Assembly (NCBI GenBank): GCA_950097015.1
Contig: CATNEN010000014.1
Location: 1 to 64,000 of the forward strand
Source: Macrostomum hystrix
Taxonomy: Eukaryota; Platyhelminthes; Macrostomidae
Direction of reading: 5' to 3'
DNA: 64,000 nt
Every line of letters starts with the position of its first letter. The first letter of the stretch is position 1. The notes beneath the pieces are model-generated. The model ran no database searches, had not been told where the DNA came from, and saw only the letters and a program-made list of their open reading frames with translations. Below are positions 55,601 through 63,525 of the stretch, piece by piece. Made by a program: the position numbers and the translations under genes.

Positions 55601-57997
55601 ATTAGCATACTGGGAAGTAGCAAAAGCGATCGAAGTATTTGCACAGGCAATTAACTATAGATAGCAATTTTAGCCCTCAGAAAAGCTAGTTTGAAAAATT
55701 ATCCGGCATTTCCGCTGTAGACTGAAATAAGACCATTGTAGACTGAAATACCGGTCAGATTTAGATGTTTAGTATAAGTGTGATTTTTAAGTGTACTTTA
55801 GCAGAGAATGAAGGCATCACATGAGTTGGTCCGTAAGTGCGTTTCAGGCGTTGAGTGAGCGACAATATGAAAAAAATATGATAAGGTAAAAATAATCACC
55901 TTGCCTAGTTGCTTGTCTTCGAGGCTGAGCATCCCAGCAGTCTCTGCAAAGAGCTTTACTCTGATAGTAGGTAGGGGCTGGGAGGTGCTGAAATCCCCTT
56001 GTGTATCCCACAACGGATGCGATGCCTTAGCTTTATCAGTCCGCAGCTTTTCTCCACCATCGAGCTCCATCGTGCAGTACACAACGCGGCTTCCCGACAC
56101 GCATTTTAGGTTGCGAACCTCGCAAACCATGACCTGAAAATAATCACGTGTCAAATCTTAACATTTAACTAAGTACATGGGACTTAGCAATGAGAAATGC
56201 ATACATTTAATTTTTTATCTTTACTCAAAGCCTCTGAGAAACCTAAAAGCAACATATTTATCTAACTGAAATTCACCGATAAATATTCATTATCGGCAGC
56301 ATTTTATAGGAATAAATCTAAAAAACCCCGAGACCCTTGTGTGCTAGGATTGACATTTCCAACTTTACTAACTTTACCAACTTTACTAAATTGGTGCTCC
56401 GGAGTCGGTGGCAGAGCGGTTAACGCGTTTGCCTCTTGCACCACGGTTCCTAAGTTCGATTCCACGGCGAGGCCACATGTATTTGGAGCGCAGCCTCAAA
56501 TATTATTAATTTATTAAATTATTAAATTGGTGCTCCACCTGTACATTTTATGGAAATATACATACAGATTCTCCAATTGGACCATAGATTGACCAAATTT
56601 GTCCCTCACTGCATCGTATAATTCCTAGGTGAAATATAAGCAGCCAGCCAACGACAGCGTACGTCGTACGCTACGACAGCCAATGGCTATGAGTGGTACA
56701 ATAAACAGATCATTACGCAGGCTATAATAAAAAATGCTATAATAGCTACGTATATATAATATACTAATGAAGAGGAAAACATTACCTGTATGCTGAAGTT
56801 AAGTTGTATGCTACCGAAATGTGAGGTGCTATAATTTCGTACAGATTCACCAGATACAACTTTGCTGTGCTGCTTGACATTGTGTCGAATTTTTAGCGGT
56901 GTCTGGTGGTGATGCGTAAGCCCAAGCAAATTACGACCACCGGTGTCTGAGCTACCTTTTTGCATTGGCACTGCCTCCAGGTTGTTCATGAGTTGGGACA
57001 CTGTCGCCCTGGCCTCTTCGTTGAACAGCGGCTCCATGCCCTTCACAGTAAATTTCGGGTACTTACGGTACTGAGGGACCAACGGAATGAAGTGAGAATT
57101 TTAATTAATCAATTGTGAGAAAAAACTAATAAATTGATTAATCAAAATCTCCAAGAAAAGAATAATCAAACAAGCCGATGAGCTGACAGTAGCACCTTTT
57201 TAGTGCACGCGATTATGGGTGACCATGAAATCTAAATCTAAAGGCAACAGTCACTGATTCACTCATTCTCCTTCTCATTCGCATTTTCAACCTGTCGATT
57301 CTAATACTCGTAAAATGCAAAATAATTTACAAATTATTTTAATAATTGATTACACCTGCCCCAATTGGGTCAGATGTGCAGCCGACAGCACAGCCGCAGC
57401 TAATGCGCGGCGCATCTGAAGGCTGCGTACAGCTGTTCAGTACATGGACTGGGGGACGCCACACCCACCTTCAATTATCCTGATTGAATGATGCTGGTGC
57501 TGATGCTGGTACCCATTTAACAGCTGGGTGAACTGAAGCAATGTAGAGTTAAGTGTCTTGCTAAAGGACACAAATTGTTCAGGGGAGTCGGGAATCGAAC
57601 CCCCGACCTTCAAGTCGTGAGTCCGACGCCCTAACCACTAGGCTACAACCTCTACAAATTATACTATACTCTTTTAAAGATATTTTTACTAGAGCTACAA
57701 AAGATCGGCAACATCTGGTTCTTAATTGTGTGTCTTACCTCTCCTCTGGCATAACTCTCCCTGCAATCCGGCATATCTATCCAATCAGTTTTATCTATCT
57801 GCTTTCCATCTATCGTCCTTTATTTGGCTAACTATAGTTTCCAGCTATAGCTATATATCCCTGAAACTCACGTGCATGAACTCCTAACTGAACTGTGTAT
57901 ATATAAATGCACTTACCAATATAGACTCCTCTAGCAGTTGTAGACGTCCATCTAGCTCACGGCGGATTTGAGCCGCCTGCTCGTCTGCGTTGTCCAA
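43490..57997 (-). CDS. CADPS: CADPS/CAPS (UNC-31-like) gene, 13 exons visible, one split by a retrotransposon
   Basis: Minus-strand exons: 57917-57997, 56786-57070, 55900-56133, 54493-54696, 53743-54404, 53101-53266, 52895-52936 joined to 46748-46829, 46557-46663, 46057-46213, 45304-45752, 44378-44644, 43866-44060 and 43490-43612. Every junction keeps frame. The product primes dense-core vesicles for calcium-triggered exocytosis and binds membranes and SNARE proteins. Landmarks: [16 protein letters not shown], a C2 domain, a PH domain ([19 protein letters not shown]), then the MUN-type region ([41 protein letters not shown]-like helices). The 5' exons (roughly 170 or more residues in relatives) are not seen in this window. 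The seventh visible exon is interrupted by a 6-kb non-LTR element with target duplication, which should abolish the full-length product from this copy. The identification is strong; the effect on expression is inferred. Confidence 0.9.
43866..44060 (-). CDS. CADPS: CADPS-like exon 12 (end of MUN region)
   Basis: 65 residues in phase 0: [15 protein letters not shown] and [16 protein letters not shown] correspond to the QWYN...ICTWL and RMVKKTYRDFRLQGV segments of the family. Donor GTTAGT. Confidence 0.9.
44378..44644 (-). CDS. CADPS: CADPS-like exon 11 (MUN region)
   Basis: 89 residues in phase 0, with [19 protein letters not shown] and [16 protein letters not shown], both diagnostic of the CADPS MUN domain. 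Donor GTAAGT. Confidence 0.92.
44890..45160 (+). repeat. tRNA-derived SINE, family 1, in a CADPS-like intron
   Basis: Degenerate head GAGTGGCAGCGGTAACGC near 44893, body CTGACGATGAAAAATTCATGG near 45024, then GATGTACACACCCCTGTATG. It lies in the intron between exons 10 and 11, antisense to the gene. Confidence 0.65.
45304..45752 (-). CDS. CADPS: CADPS-like exon 10 (MUN core)
   Basis: About 149 codons. [52 protein letters not shown] and RLKLMASDM are nearly identical to known CADPS proteins. The linker present in vertebrates after the HKGFE region is reduced to VPKGGGCA. Confidence 0.95.
46057..46213 (-). CDS. CADPS: CADPS-like exon 9
   Basis: [39 protein letters not shown] and LLNDYLRCN match the family. 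Starts phase 0 and ends phase 1, continuing at 45752. Confidence 0.93.
46557..46663 (-). CDS. CADPS: CADPS-like exon 8
   Basis: [21 protein letters not shown] matches the LAELVIEVLQQNEEHHAE segment. Acceptor TTGCAG, donor GTATAT. Confidence 0.9.
46748..46842 (-). CDS. CADPS: CADPS-like exon 7, 3' half (after insertion)
   Basis: Begins with the second copy of the 13-bp target duplication (46830-46842) and continues [20 protein letters not shown] to donor GTATAA, phase 1. It has no acceptor of its own: upstream is the retrotransposon tail. Removing the 6-kb insert and one duplication restores frame with 52895-52936 exactly. Confidence 0.9.
46962..50666 (-). CDS. ORF2: endonuclease, reverse transcriptase, RNase H, zinc finger
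   Basis: 1234 residues from ATG 50666. An APE-type endonuclease comes first ([35 protein letters not shown]). The RT follows, with [64 protein letters not shown] and an intact YADD near residue 667. RNase H starts near 935 ([59 protein letters not shown]), and a CCHC-type [18 protein letters not shown] lies near 1155. The domain order fits I/R1-group elements with RNase H. The start lies 12 bases after the ORF1 stop, so coupled re-initiation is possible. Confidence 0.95.
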   Translation of the reverse strand: MMIPGISCLQVNTQHCVAASVNLMRTTERMMPGLVLVQEPWLSKNKPSNIPAGYDCFCMADSVRPRSLIYAAKALNAWMRPDLSNGDICVIQSAHIVPNKLTLVASAYLAGDAPVVSDTLVALCEFARARNFELLLAGDVNSHHTHWGSSKINDRGEELLAFVSGTPLNFCNVGNTPTFDNGRWAEVLDVTLASPGILPRVLGWEVWETESSLSDHRFIRFNIGTPDKKQKPIWRRNVRNTDWPAFSQKLHEGLRDSDPSMAMETTQDLDGVAALLGGAITEAYEMACPLKAYKGKKSAPWWNPELGVLRRRAKALQRKLKTSHDPDDKEAYTRAIHEFKSRVRRAKADKWRQYCEGLEGSRPTARVVKALTNDRFSKLSSIKKPDGSITERPEETLELMLGHFFPSVPAHFGPDDHSRGGQGLAQSLVTNDRIVRAAKSFNPFKAPGPDGIYPAFLHEAVKNGRFLHLLCRLLRACIVLGYVPARWHEARVVFIPKPAKGDYRSVKSYRPISLTSTCLKLMERLVLWRLLTVELGRAPLSPNQHAFRAGRSTESALHCIVETLEKAVLGSGFALAVFLDIEGAFDNVIFEAFEKALVSRATHPHLVRWVMYMIRNRHVVAHLEGRVLSAPVLKGGPQGGVLTPLLWNLVMDELLKSTRPDPVLKVGYADDVTAICAGPSAETTRDLIQGFINRAVRWADQCGLRLSESKTVAVMFTSRLRWTIEPLTLYGKNIAMEKQVRCLGILLDHRLNWTPHITTKAKRALAILAQVRRAVGTTWGLTPKNLWWIYTAIIRPSVAYAGLIWASAMSIQKNLEALYRVQGRACRMTLGAPPSTPFEGMNAFLNATPIDIFVKGEAAKSTRRLLDAGVSFQNSRAFSKRSLLPHSDLCLKTLGECGGLTILSDGAPATLLRSHRYKVSIFPRNEVKDCWDDPAVHCYTDGSLMNGKSGFGVCVASGGEVLWTHSQHCGKSSSVFQNEMLAISFCAAELRQRQLAGRRIFFHSDSQAALKALSRCTSRSRTTLDCNTQLNGLAQSNKVELMWIPGHAGLTGNEMADELAKAGAASSLMGPGPESPIPASVVNSSINHWMETQHRRRWSSTLNCRQSRAAVPTPSSNLRKALLRLNRRDLRAVTMALSGHGCFTRHRYLQGHVPEETCPFCCSGRENAEHFICHCPAFTRARLKHLGPAPTLAEACSPENIPQLAHFLRDTGRADFFPAYGEEDRAAEPTDGPP
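50679..52226 (-). CDS. ORF1 protein of the non-LTR retrotransposon
   Basis: 515 residues from ATG 52226; a TTG 12 bases upstream is in frame but unlikely. The N-terminal 170 residues are Ala/Pro/Gly-rich and low complexity, with a basic AAKRRRRM. A better ordered region follows, with [41 protein letters not shown] and [20 protein letters not shown], resembling the DUF4780-like ORF1 region of invertebrate non-LTR elements (recalled, not searched). The tail is acidic ([13 protein letters not shown]). ORF1 proteins coat element RNA. Confidence 0.85.
   Translation of the reverse strand: MASSPSTAPAEDTMVPEAIHAAAPGLAGPATATNAALPNSRDDRGAKRSTTSGAAKRRRRMLAHGTSAPLTKDQAQARGAEGALPRAGAGAGGLVPPAQAPARGGAHDAPRPGSRAKEGPAPIRTAARPEGEAEAEGPVPTADADPEGGDATGQGPGPQATYAAIARRQPAVIITGRDGKRLSSEQLSDICRNIDAMLWQLQLKGEPLAVGASATRESCFVVWPGDAESGRRLLELLPTQSWAAGLEFLRENEPPKTKRHRIFVPAKSVVTSAEDLRRGLIAMNRELPTAGLIVHRTILRPDGTGFTAILGLSEQWTRRYPDGANICIGLWKTKIFAFEADKTRGQTGPTTVPANEGSSDPKAGTGGRAQSSRQKRPERAIAGSSERRPARVTKRRGLLQRASEVVRTAKMAQLRAEMRGGPPGQAPQPRATGEASEVPSSIEQGPSSAPPTAQGAVSAPVEGDSGPGLGAGGGDWAADAVEFPSPARGLGTEEPMATDIDPEEEDRLLAGSPSK
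52477..52627 (-). repeat. two tandem copies in the non-LTR 5' leader
   Basis: A ~56-bp block containing CCCTGTTAAGGTCAAAGGGTG and CACC and ending AGAGGTACC occurs at 52477-52532 and again at 52572-52627. Repeated leader monomers are known promoter units in some non-LTR elements. That role is inferred here. Confidence 0.7.
52895..52936 (-). CDS. CADPS: CADPS-like exon 7, 5' half (before insertion)
   Basis: After acceptor CACAG at 52937-52939 the frame reads [14 protein letters not shown], matching [10 protein letters not shown] of the family. It then runs into the retrotransposon 5' end. The final 13 bases (52895-52907) are the target duplication. Confidence 0.92.
53101..53266 (-). CDS. CADPS: CADPS-like exon 6
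   Basis: [39 protein letters not shown] and LLER, nearly identical to family members. Begins with the third base of the Arg codon left open by exon 5. Confidence 0.95.
53743..54404 (-). CDS. CADPS: CADPS-like exon 5 (PH domain second half and following region)
   Basis: About 220 codons. [53 protein letters not shown] and [10 protein letters not shown] complete the PH domain. [20 protein letters not shown] and [14 protein letters not shown] follow. The frame only continues into exon 6 if the donor is the GC site AAAAG|GCAAGT at 53742, giving H-V-H-G-K-R-P-D-G; a GT four codons earlier would break the frame. Confidence 0.92.
54493..54696 (-). CDS. CADPS: CADPS-like exon 4 (PH domain first half)
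   Basis: [39 protein letters not shown] and [14 protein letters not shown]. Cluster of Lys/Arg expected to contact phosphoinositides. Phase 0 at both ends. Confidence 0.95.
55900..56133 (-). CDS. CADPS: CADPS-like exon 3 (C2 domain)
   Basis: [59 protein letters not shown] and [10 protein letters not shown]: the C2 domain of CAPS proteins. 78 residues, phase 0 at both ends. Confidence 0.95.
56401..56522 (+). repeat. short tRNA-derived SINE, family 1, with 14-bp target duplication
   Basis: Head GTCGGTGGCAGAGCGGTTAA and B box AGTTCGATTCC, then a brief AT-rich tail. Flanked by TAAATTGGTGCTCC at 56387-56400 and 56523-56536. It sits in the intron between exons 2 and 3, antisense to the gene. Confidence 0.85.
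56786..57070 (-). CDS. CADPS: CADPS-like exon 2
   Basis: 95 residues: [20 protein letters not shown] and [14 protein letters not shown] match the KFPKF...LMANLE...KG segment before the C2 domain. A His-rich linker ([10 protein letters not shown]) follows. Phase 0 at both ends. Confidence 0.9.
57352..57652 (-). repeat. tRNA-derived SINE, family 2, with conserved central domain
   Basis: Minus strand: TAGCCTAGTGGTTAGGGCG (A box) near 57650 and GGTCGGGGGTTCGATTCCCG (B box) near 57600. A body follows with TTTAGCAAGACACTTAACTC and CCAGCTGTTAAATGGGTACC, a central segment type shared by many animal SINEs. It lies in the intron between exons 1 and 2, in the gene's orientation. Confidence 0.85.
57917..57997 (-). 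CDS. CADPS: CADPS-like exon 1 of those visible
   Basis: 27 residues: [20 protein letters not shown], an almost invariant motif of CADPS proteins, then LLEESIL and donor GTAAGT. Acceptor TTTTTTAG. Earlier exons must lie upstream but none was recognised up to 64000. Confidence 0.9.
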
Positions 57998-58237
57998 CTA
58001 AAAAATAGGGTGAAAACAGTTTTTTAGCTTTAACCAAGCTTAGATATCTTAATTATTTGTACTCGTATATGCTAATAGAATAAATATCTCAGAACAATTC
58101 CAAGGGACAAAAATTGGACAACAAAAACTTGGTTTCGAAAGTATCGGCAGCACTTTTATAAATCATCAATAAATAATCCAAAATGAGCTATGTAGTGAAA
58201 CATGTGACGTGTACTTTAGTTTTTTTCTAGGCTGTTG

Positions 58238-59644
58238 TGTCAGGCCGGTTTGTTTGGCTCGCCCTCTCTTACCCCCCGTCTCTGCTCTGTTGCCCTGAGC
58301 CGTCACCTGATTGGCTGGGCGCAGGCATGGTCTCTTACCCCTCCCAGCCCTGCTTGGCTTTGCCCCTCCTGCAAATCAGCTCTGCTTAGCTATGCCCGTC
58401 CACTGGGAGCCCGACATTTGACTGCTGCCATTTGACTTCCACCATTTGACTGCGGAGCATTTGACTGCGGACAATTTGACTGCGGAGCATTTGACTGCGG
58501 ACAATTTGACTGCGGAGCATTTGACTGCGGACAATTTGACTGCGGAGCATTTGACTGCGGAGCATTTGACTGCGGACAATTTGACTGCCGAGCATTTGAC
58601 CGCGGACAATTTGACTGCCAGCCATTTGACCGCGGACAATTTGACTGCGGAGCATTTGACTGCGGACAATTTGACTGCGGACAATTTGACTGCGGAGCAT
58701 TTGACGGCGGGCAATTTGACTGCCGAGCATTTGACCGCGGACAATTTGACTCCCAGCCATTTGACTGCGGACAATTCCACACTTTTGGCTGCACATTTAT
58801 TGACTGCCACTTCAAAACGCATTTCGTTTAGATGTTTATAATTAGTCGCAGAGCGGTTGAAACGAGGGTCACTTTAAACCCATTGCAAATTCCCATGGCT
58901 CCGTGAGGATAATTTCAATTGCAAACAATTGTCAACAGAGGATTTTCCTTCTCTCAGAGCTCGAAATTTCCTAGATAAAAATGACTATAACAAAGTGTGA
59001 GAGCAACCGTAAAATACTCATAATTGGTTGCTGAGGCACAATTTTTCACAGACTAACTTATACTTATTTATCCGGAAATAATTATATAACTATTGCGAAG
59101 CTTTCTGGTCGTGGAGATAGAATGTTATAATGAACGAATTTACCATTTATTCTGGTTCTGGAACTGGGGAATCAGATTGTGGCAGTCAAATATCTGGCAG
59201 TCAAATTGTCCGCGGTCAAATGCTCGGCAGTCAAATTGCCCGCAGTCAAATGCTCCGCAGTCAAATTGCCCGCAGTCAAATGCTCGGCAGTCAAATTGTC
59301 CGTAGTCAAATGCTCCGCAGTCAAATTGTCCGCAGTCAAATTGTCCGCAGTCAAATGGTGGCAGTCAAATTGCAGCAGTCAAATGTCGTAGTCCCCCGTC
59401 CACTCGGCCAGCGCGTACAACCCTACCCCTCCTTGCGCGCTGGCGTCTTGACCTTGGTGAGCAAAACGTTTTCCTGTCTGCCCCACCCCCCAAGTAGCTG
59501 CTTTTTTGTAGTAGTATTTTTGTGGCCTGCGCTCCAGCGTGTCAATTGCGTTCTGTTCAAATTTGCTATTACAGCAAAGACTCAAATAAAAGCCCAATAA
59601 ACAAAACAGTTCTAAGCCCGCTTAGAGCAGTTACTCCGCTGACA
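58238..59644 (+). repeat. possible solo LTR split by a foldback element
   Basis: Begins TGTCAGG and ends CTGACA as a short inverted pair. Contains AATAAA signals at about 59584 and 59597 near the right end. Without the 991-bp insertion it would be about 0.4 kb, a typical LTR size. No target duplication was found and strand is a guess. Confidence 0.3.
58405..59395. mobile_element. non-autonomous foldback/MULE-type element with minisatellite TIRs
   Basis: 991 bp flanked by a perfect 9-bp duplication CCGTCCACT (58396-58404 and 59396-59404). Ends: GGGAGCCCGACATTTGACTGC at left and, on the other strand, GGGACTACGACATTTGACTGC at right. The long inverted arms are tandem 15-bp units of the form CATTTGACTGCGGAG/CAATTTGACTGCGGA: about two dozen at 58412-58776 and about fourteen, inverted, at 59180-59394. 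The ~400-bp centre has no ORF. The GGGAG ends and 9-bp duplication match the transposase-bearing element at 38350-41465. Confidence 0.85.
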
Positions 59645-59918
59645 CCAGCCAGAAGTAAGTTGTGTCTCTTCGTTCTTTTATCACTTGGGGTGCGGCATGG
59701 CGACATTAGTCACCAAGGCCTGCGCGTTCGTGCGACCCCGGTCAGCACGGTCAGTGCGACAGTTGCTTGCCTGGAATGGTATCTGCACACGAAAGTTGAA
59801 CTTTTAGCGATTTCTGATTATGCTGAGAGTGGCCGAGGCTTGTATTCAGCTTTTATGCAGCGTATCGAAGGAGTCGACCCGAAACGCAGGCAGATGCTTC
59901 AGCGCGTAGACTCGCATG

Positions 59919-61682
59919 TCAGAAGACATGCTTCATGGCCTGGGCGCGAACAAAAGCAGGGCCCCCGGCAGTGTCCGGGGCGCCGGCGTCGGTAAGCAGG
60001 CAGTCGACGAAACGCCGAGTTCGCGCTTGCCCCCGCCGGTAGGGTGCCTGTGTCGTCAGCAGAAGTACCTCTTGCACGGACTGGGGGCAGTACTCCTCGG
60101 CTCGGATTAGGTGGCCTGCCAGCTGTAGCCGCCGACGGCGCAGCAGCTCGTTTGGACGGGTCAGGCCGGCGCGGCGATAGAGAGCCGCGTTGGTGGTCCG
60201 ATCATCATAGCCGAATTTGAAGGCAGCGCGCAGCAGGCCAGCGTGCGCTGCATCGACTAGACGCCCCAGCGTCTCCGTCAGCGTCCATGTCTCGGCGTTG
60301 TAAAGCAGGACGGTCTCGACCACCGCCTGGAACAACGCCGCCCTCTGACGATCAGGCAGGGCCACGGACTGCAGGACAGCTCGCACCGAGCGGAAGGCTG
60401 CCCAGGCAAGACCGCGGCGACGCCGCAGATCCTCGCGGACGTTAGGCACCAGACCGCCAAGGTAGACAAACTGCTGACAGCGCGGAAGTTCCGCCACCTG
60501 CCCGTGAGCGCCTCGGCAGAAAATTGCGGCCTCGATGTCGCCCGGCACGCAGAGCACGACGGTCTTCTGTGCGTTGACCACCAGACGGACGCTCGCCGCC
60601 GCAGCAACCAGCCTGTCCAGGTGGCGTTGGGCGCCCTGGACAGTCGAGGACAGCAGGGCGAGATCGTTGGCGTAGCTAAGCACGCTGAGCCGCCTCTCTG
60701 GTTGGCGTCGACCCACGCATCGCCGCAGCAGAAAACCGTCGTCATTAGTCGGCATGGCAGTTCGCAGCACCCAGTCTAGCACCAGAACGAACAGGAACGG
60801 CGCCAGCGTGTCCCCTTGAAGCACTCCGGAGGAAGTGTCAAAGGGATCCGATAGGCCGTCCGGTGTCATCACGGCAGCTTTGGTGTCGTGGTACATCGCC
60901 ATGACGGCGGAAACCAGCTGCTCTGGCACGTTGTAAGCGCGAAGCACCAATGGGAGCGCAGCCCTTAACACCGAGTCAAAGGCCTTCCTGAAATCTACGA
61001 AGATCAGGATCAGGATCAACTGGCGGATGTTCGCTTCCTCGATGACTCGGCGAAGAGCAAGGATCTGCGCCACTGTGCCGCGATGGGGTCGGAACCCGTT
61101 CTGCTCGGGCCGCAGGTAGAGATCCAACACGGGCTGCAACCGGGATAGCAGTATCCGGTTAAACAGCTTCGCAGCGCAGGACTGCAGGCAGATGCCTCGA
61201 TGCTCCTCTAGCTTTGTGGTGCCCGGTTTCTTCGGAATCGCGACGATGTGGGCCATGGTCAATTCGTTGGGCGCTGCCTCACCGGAAAGCACGCGATTCA
61301 TCACACTGGCGACCTCACCAGCCACACAGTGGAGCCGCAGTGCTTCGATGGGCACCTCGTCTGGACCCAGCGCTTTGCCGCCCGATGACTTTTGGGCCAG
61401 TAGTACAACATCGTCCTTGGTGACCGGTGCCACGTTGAAACTCTCTGCCGACGGTAACGGCGTCTCTGCGGCAGTCTCAGGTTGTTGGGTTGCGGAGGTG
61501 GCGGCGCGGTGACAATGGCGGCGAAGAACTCGCGCAGCTCGTTGCGGTGCTCGTCCGGAGTGTCGCCAGCCAAGTTCAGGTGGCCAAGCAGTATCAGGCA
61601 TGCATAGAGCGATATGAGAAGCAAGGCTAATTTCGCGTATTAAAAAGAGGAGTTCTCGGCTAGAAGATGTTTCCTGCCGCAT
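59919..61682 (-). pseudogene. RTE-like non-LTR reverse transcriptase, catalytic Asp replaced
   Basis: An open frame of 587 codons with RT features: SSGGKALGPDEVPIEALRL, HRGICLQSCAAKLFNRILL, EQNGFRPHRGTVAQILALRR, FVDFRKAFDSV, GVLQGDTLAPFLFVLVLDWV and a C-terminal NAETWTLTETLGRLVDAAH. The catalytic box reads LSYANDLALL, so the first Asp of YADD is Asn, which should inactivate it. Upstream, near 61490, the homologous sequence changes frame (ELREFFAAIVTAPPPP is in another frame), so the first ~60 codons of the open frame are probably not native. A GATCAG duplication near 61010 adds two residues (LILILIF). No endonuclease remains. Confidence 0.85.
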
Positions 61683-61689
61683 TTCCCGA

Positions 61690-63525
61690 TTTCCTGCCGC
61701 CGCTCGACAAATTGACGAAAAAAAATTCGAATCGTCTTCGACGCTGCGGCGGGGAGAGACAAAAGCTCGCTCAACTCGCTGATTCTCCCAGGGCCGAAGC
61801 TTCAGCGGGAGTTGTTCGACGTGCTACTTCGCTCCAGGCGACATGCGTTCGCGGTGGCTTGTGACATGTCCGAGATGTACCTCCAGATAGAAATGGCACC
61901 TGAAGACCGGCCATCAAATAGTTTTCTATGGCGTGAAATGGACACTAACAAGCCGATCCAGATGTTTGAGCTCAACCGCCTTGTCTTCGGAAACTCTAGC
62001 TCGCCGTTTCTGGCCCATTTCGTAGTCCGTGAGCACGCAGAACGACTGAAAGAGCTGCCATCAGCGGCAGACACCGTTCTAAACTCTAAACTCAAACCCT
62101 AAACTCTAAACTCTACCTACATGGACGATTGTTTGGACTTGGTTGCGTCGGAAGCTGAGGCTATCCAGCTATTTCAGGAGTTTAATACTCTCTGGGAGCC
62201 TGCAGGCATGCATCCACGCGAAGTGGATGTCCAATTCGTTTGAACTGTTGAACAGAGTACCCCCAGCAGATAGGGTAGCCGAAGGGATAACCGTAGCTGG
62301 AAGGGACGCCGATGCCATCCATCAAGACATTCGGTGTCGCATGCAGAAGCGACCAAGACGAGTACACCTTTAAGTCCGACCACACCCGGAAAGTAGCGAC
62401 AACTAAACGAGAGTTGCTCAAAACTCTAGCATCCGTAGTCGACCCGCTAGGATTTTGCACCAATCACAGTGGAGTCGAAAATCCTGCTGCAAGATCTTTG
62501 GTGTAGCGGGCGAGTGGGATGAGGAGCCGGAGCCGGAGTTGTAGGCTAGAATAACGAGATGGTGCGAAGAGCTACGGGAATTGGAACAGATCCGGGTCAA
62601 CCGCTGCCTGAAATTGTCATCGGAAACGACATCTGTCGTGCATGTCTTCGTGGAAGCATCGGAAAAAGCGTGCGGTGCTGTCAGTTTCTTCAGATGCGTT
62701 GACAACGGGACTGTTAAGTCAGTCAGCCTGGTAGCAGCCAAGTCTCGAGTAGCACCTGTGGCCACTGTCAGCATTCCTCGCCTCGAGCTCAAGGCCGCTG
62801 TGCAAGGCCGCTTGGCCGTTAAGATTGCAGCAGTACTGAAGAAAGACATCTGAGAACTTCTATTCTTGTCAGACAGCCTGAACGTTTTGTACTGGGTGAA
62901 AGGAAAAGGGCGTTTCTTCAATCCGTTTGTCGCTAACCGCATCGGAGAGATCCAGTCCATCACGGACCCAGACCAGTGGAGATATGTACCGACCGAAGTC
63001 AATCCGGCTAATGCGCTGTACCGAAGAAGTTCAGTGAAGCAGCTGATGGAGACTGAAAGCTGGTGGCATGGACCAAGTTTTTTGCAACTGGAAGAGCGTG
63101 ACTGGCCGGAGAAGGCAGAAGATGTGGAAAAAAAGCGGGCGAGTGTGCGAAGTACGTTCGTCGGCATCCAGTAGGAACCCGCTGCCGCTGTAGGTCGTCT
63201 AGACCCGACAAGATTCTCCAGCTGGATAAGACTAGTCCGGGTCTACGCCAGGGTTGCCCGATTCGCTAACAACTGTCAGCTGTCTCCAGAGGACAGAGTG
63301 CAAGGTGAACTGCTTCCAACTGAGTTTAAAGAAGCTGAGAATCTAATTATCAAGGAAGCTCAGATGGAGGGCTTCAGTGGTAAAATAATATAAGTGCTAA
63401 AGAAATGCAAGCAACTATAGGTCCAAAGTCCGTAGAGCGCGCTTAAGCCTAAATTAGACGAAGATGGCTTGATCAGGGCGGATGGCCGGTTGCAGTTATC
63501 TGAGATTCTGCCGTTTAGTGCACGA
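61690..63525 (+). pseudogene. decayed BEL/Pao pol fragment
   Basis: Segments in BEL order on the plus strand: an RT with FDVLLRSRRHAFAVACDMSE, FVWREMD-like FLWREMDTN and, in a shifted frame after a repeat insertion at 62080-62116, an intact YMDDCLDLV. RNase H follows (VEASEKACGAVSFF, IPRLELKAAVQGRLAVK, YVPTEVNPANALYRRSS), then a linker WIRLVRVYARVARFANNC and the start of the integrase region (LDEDGLIRADGRLQLSE). Numerous stops and frameshifts. No LTRs were found, and it differs from the BEL element at 18918-25302. Confidence 0.85.

Noticed and set aside
57580-57655. A functional tRNA gene
   Set aside because: A and B boxes are present, but the flanking body matches a SINE, no good acceptor stem pairs, and tail fragments of the same unit occur elsewhere.
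58386-58841. Several ORFs of 130-150 codons with repeats such as SAVKC, SQMLR or ADNLTAEHL
   Set aside because: All are translations of the 15-bp tandem repeat in the foldback arms. Since 15 is a multiple of three, every frame stays open.
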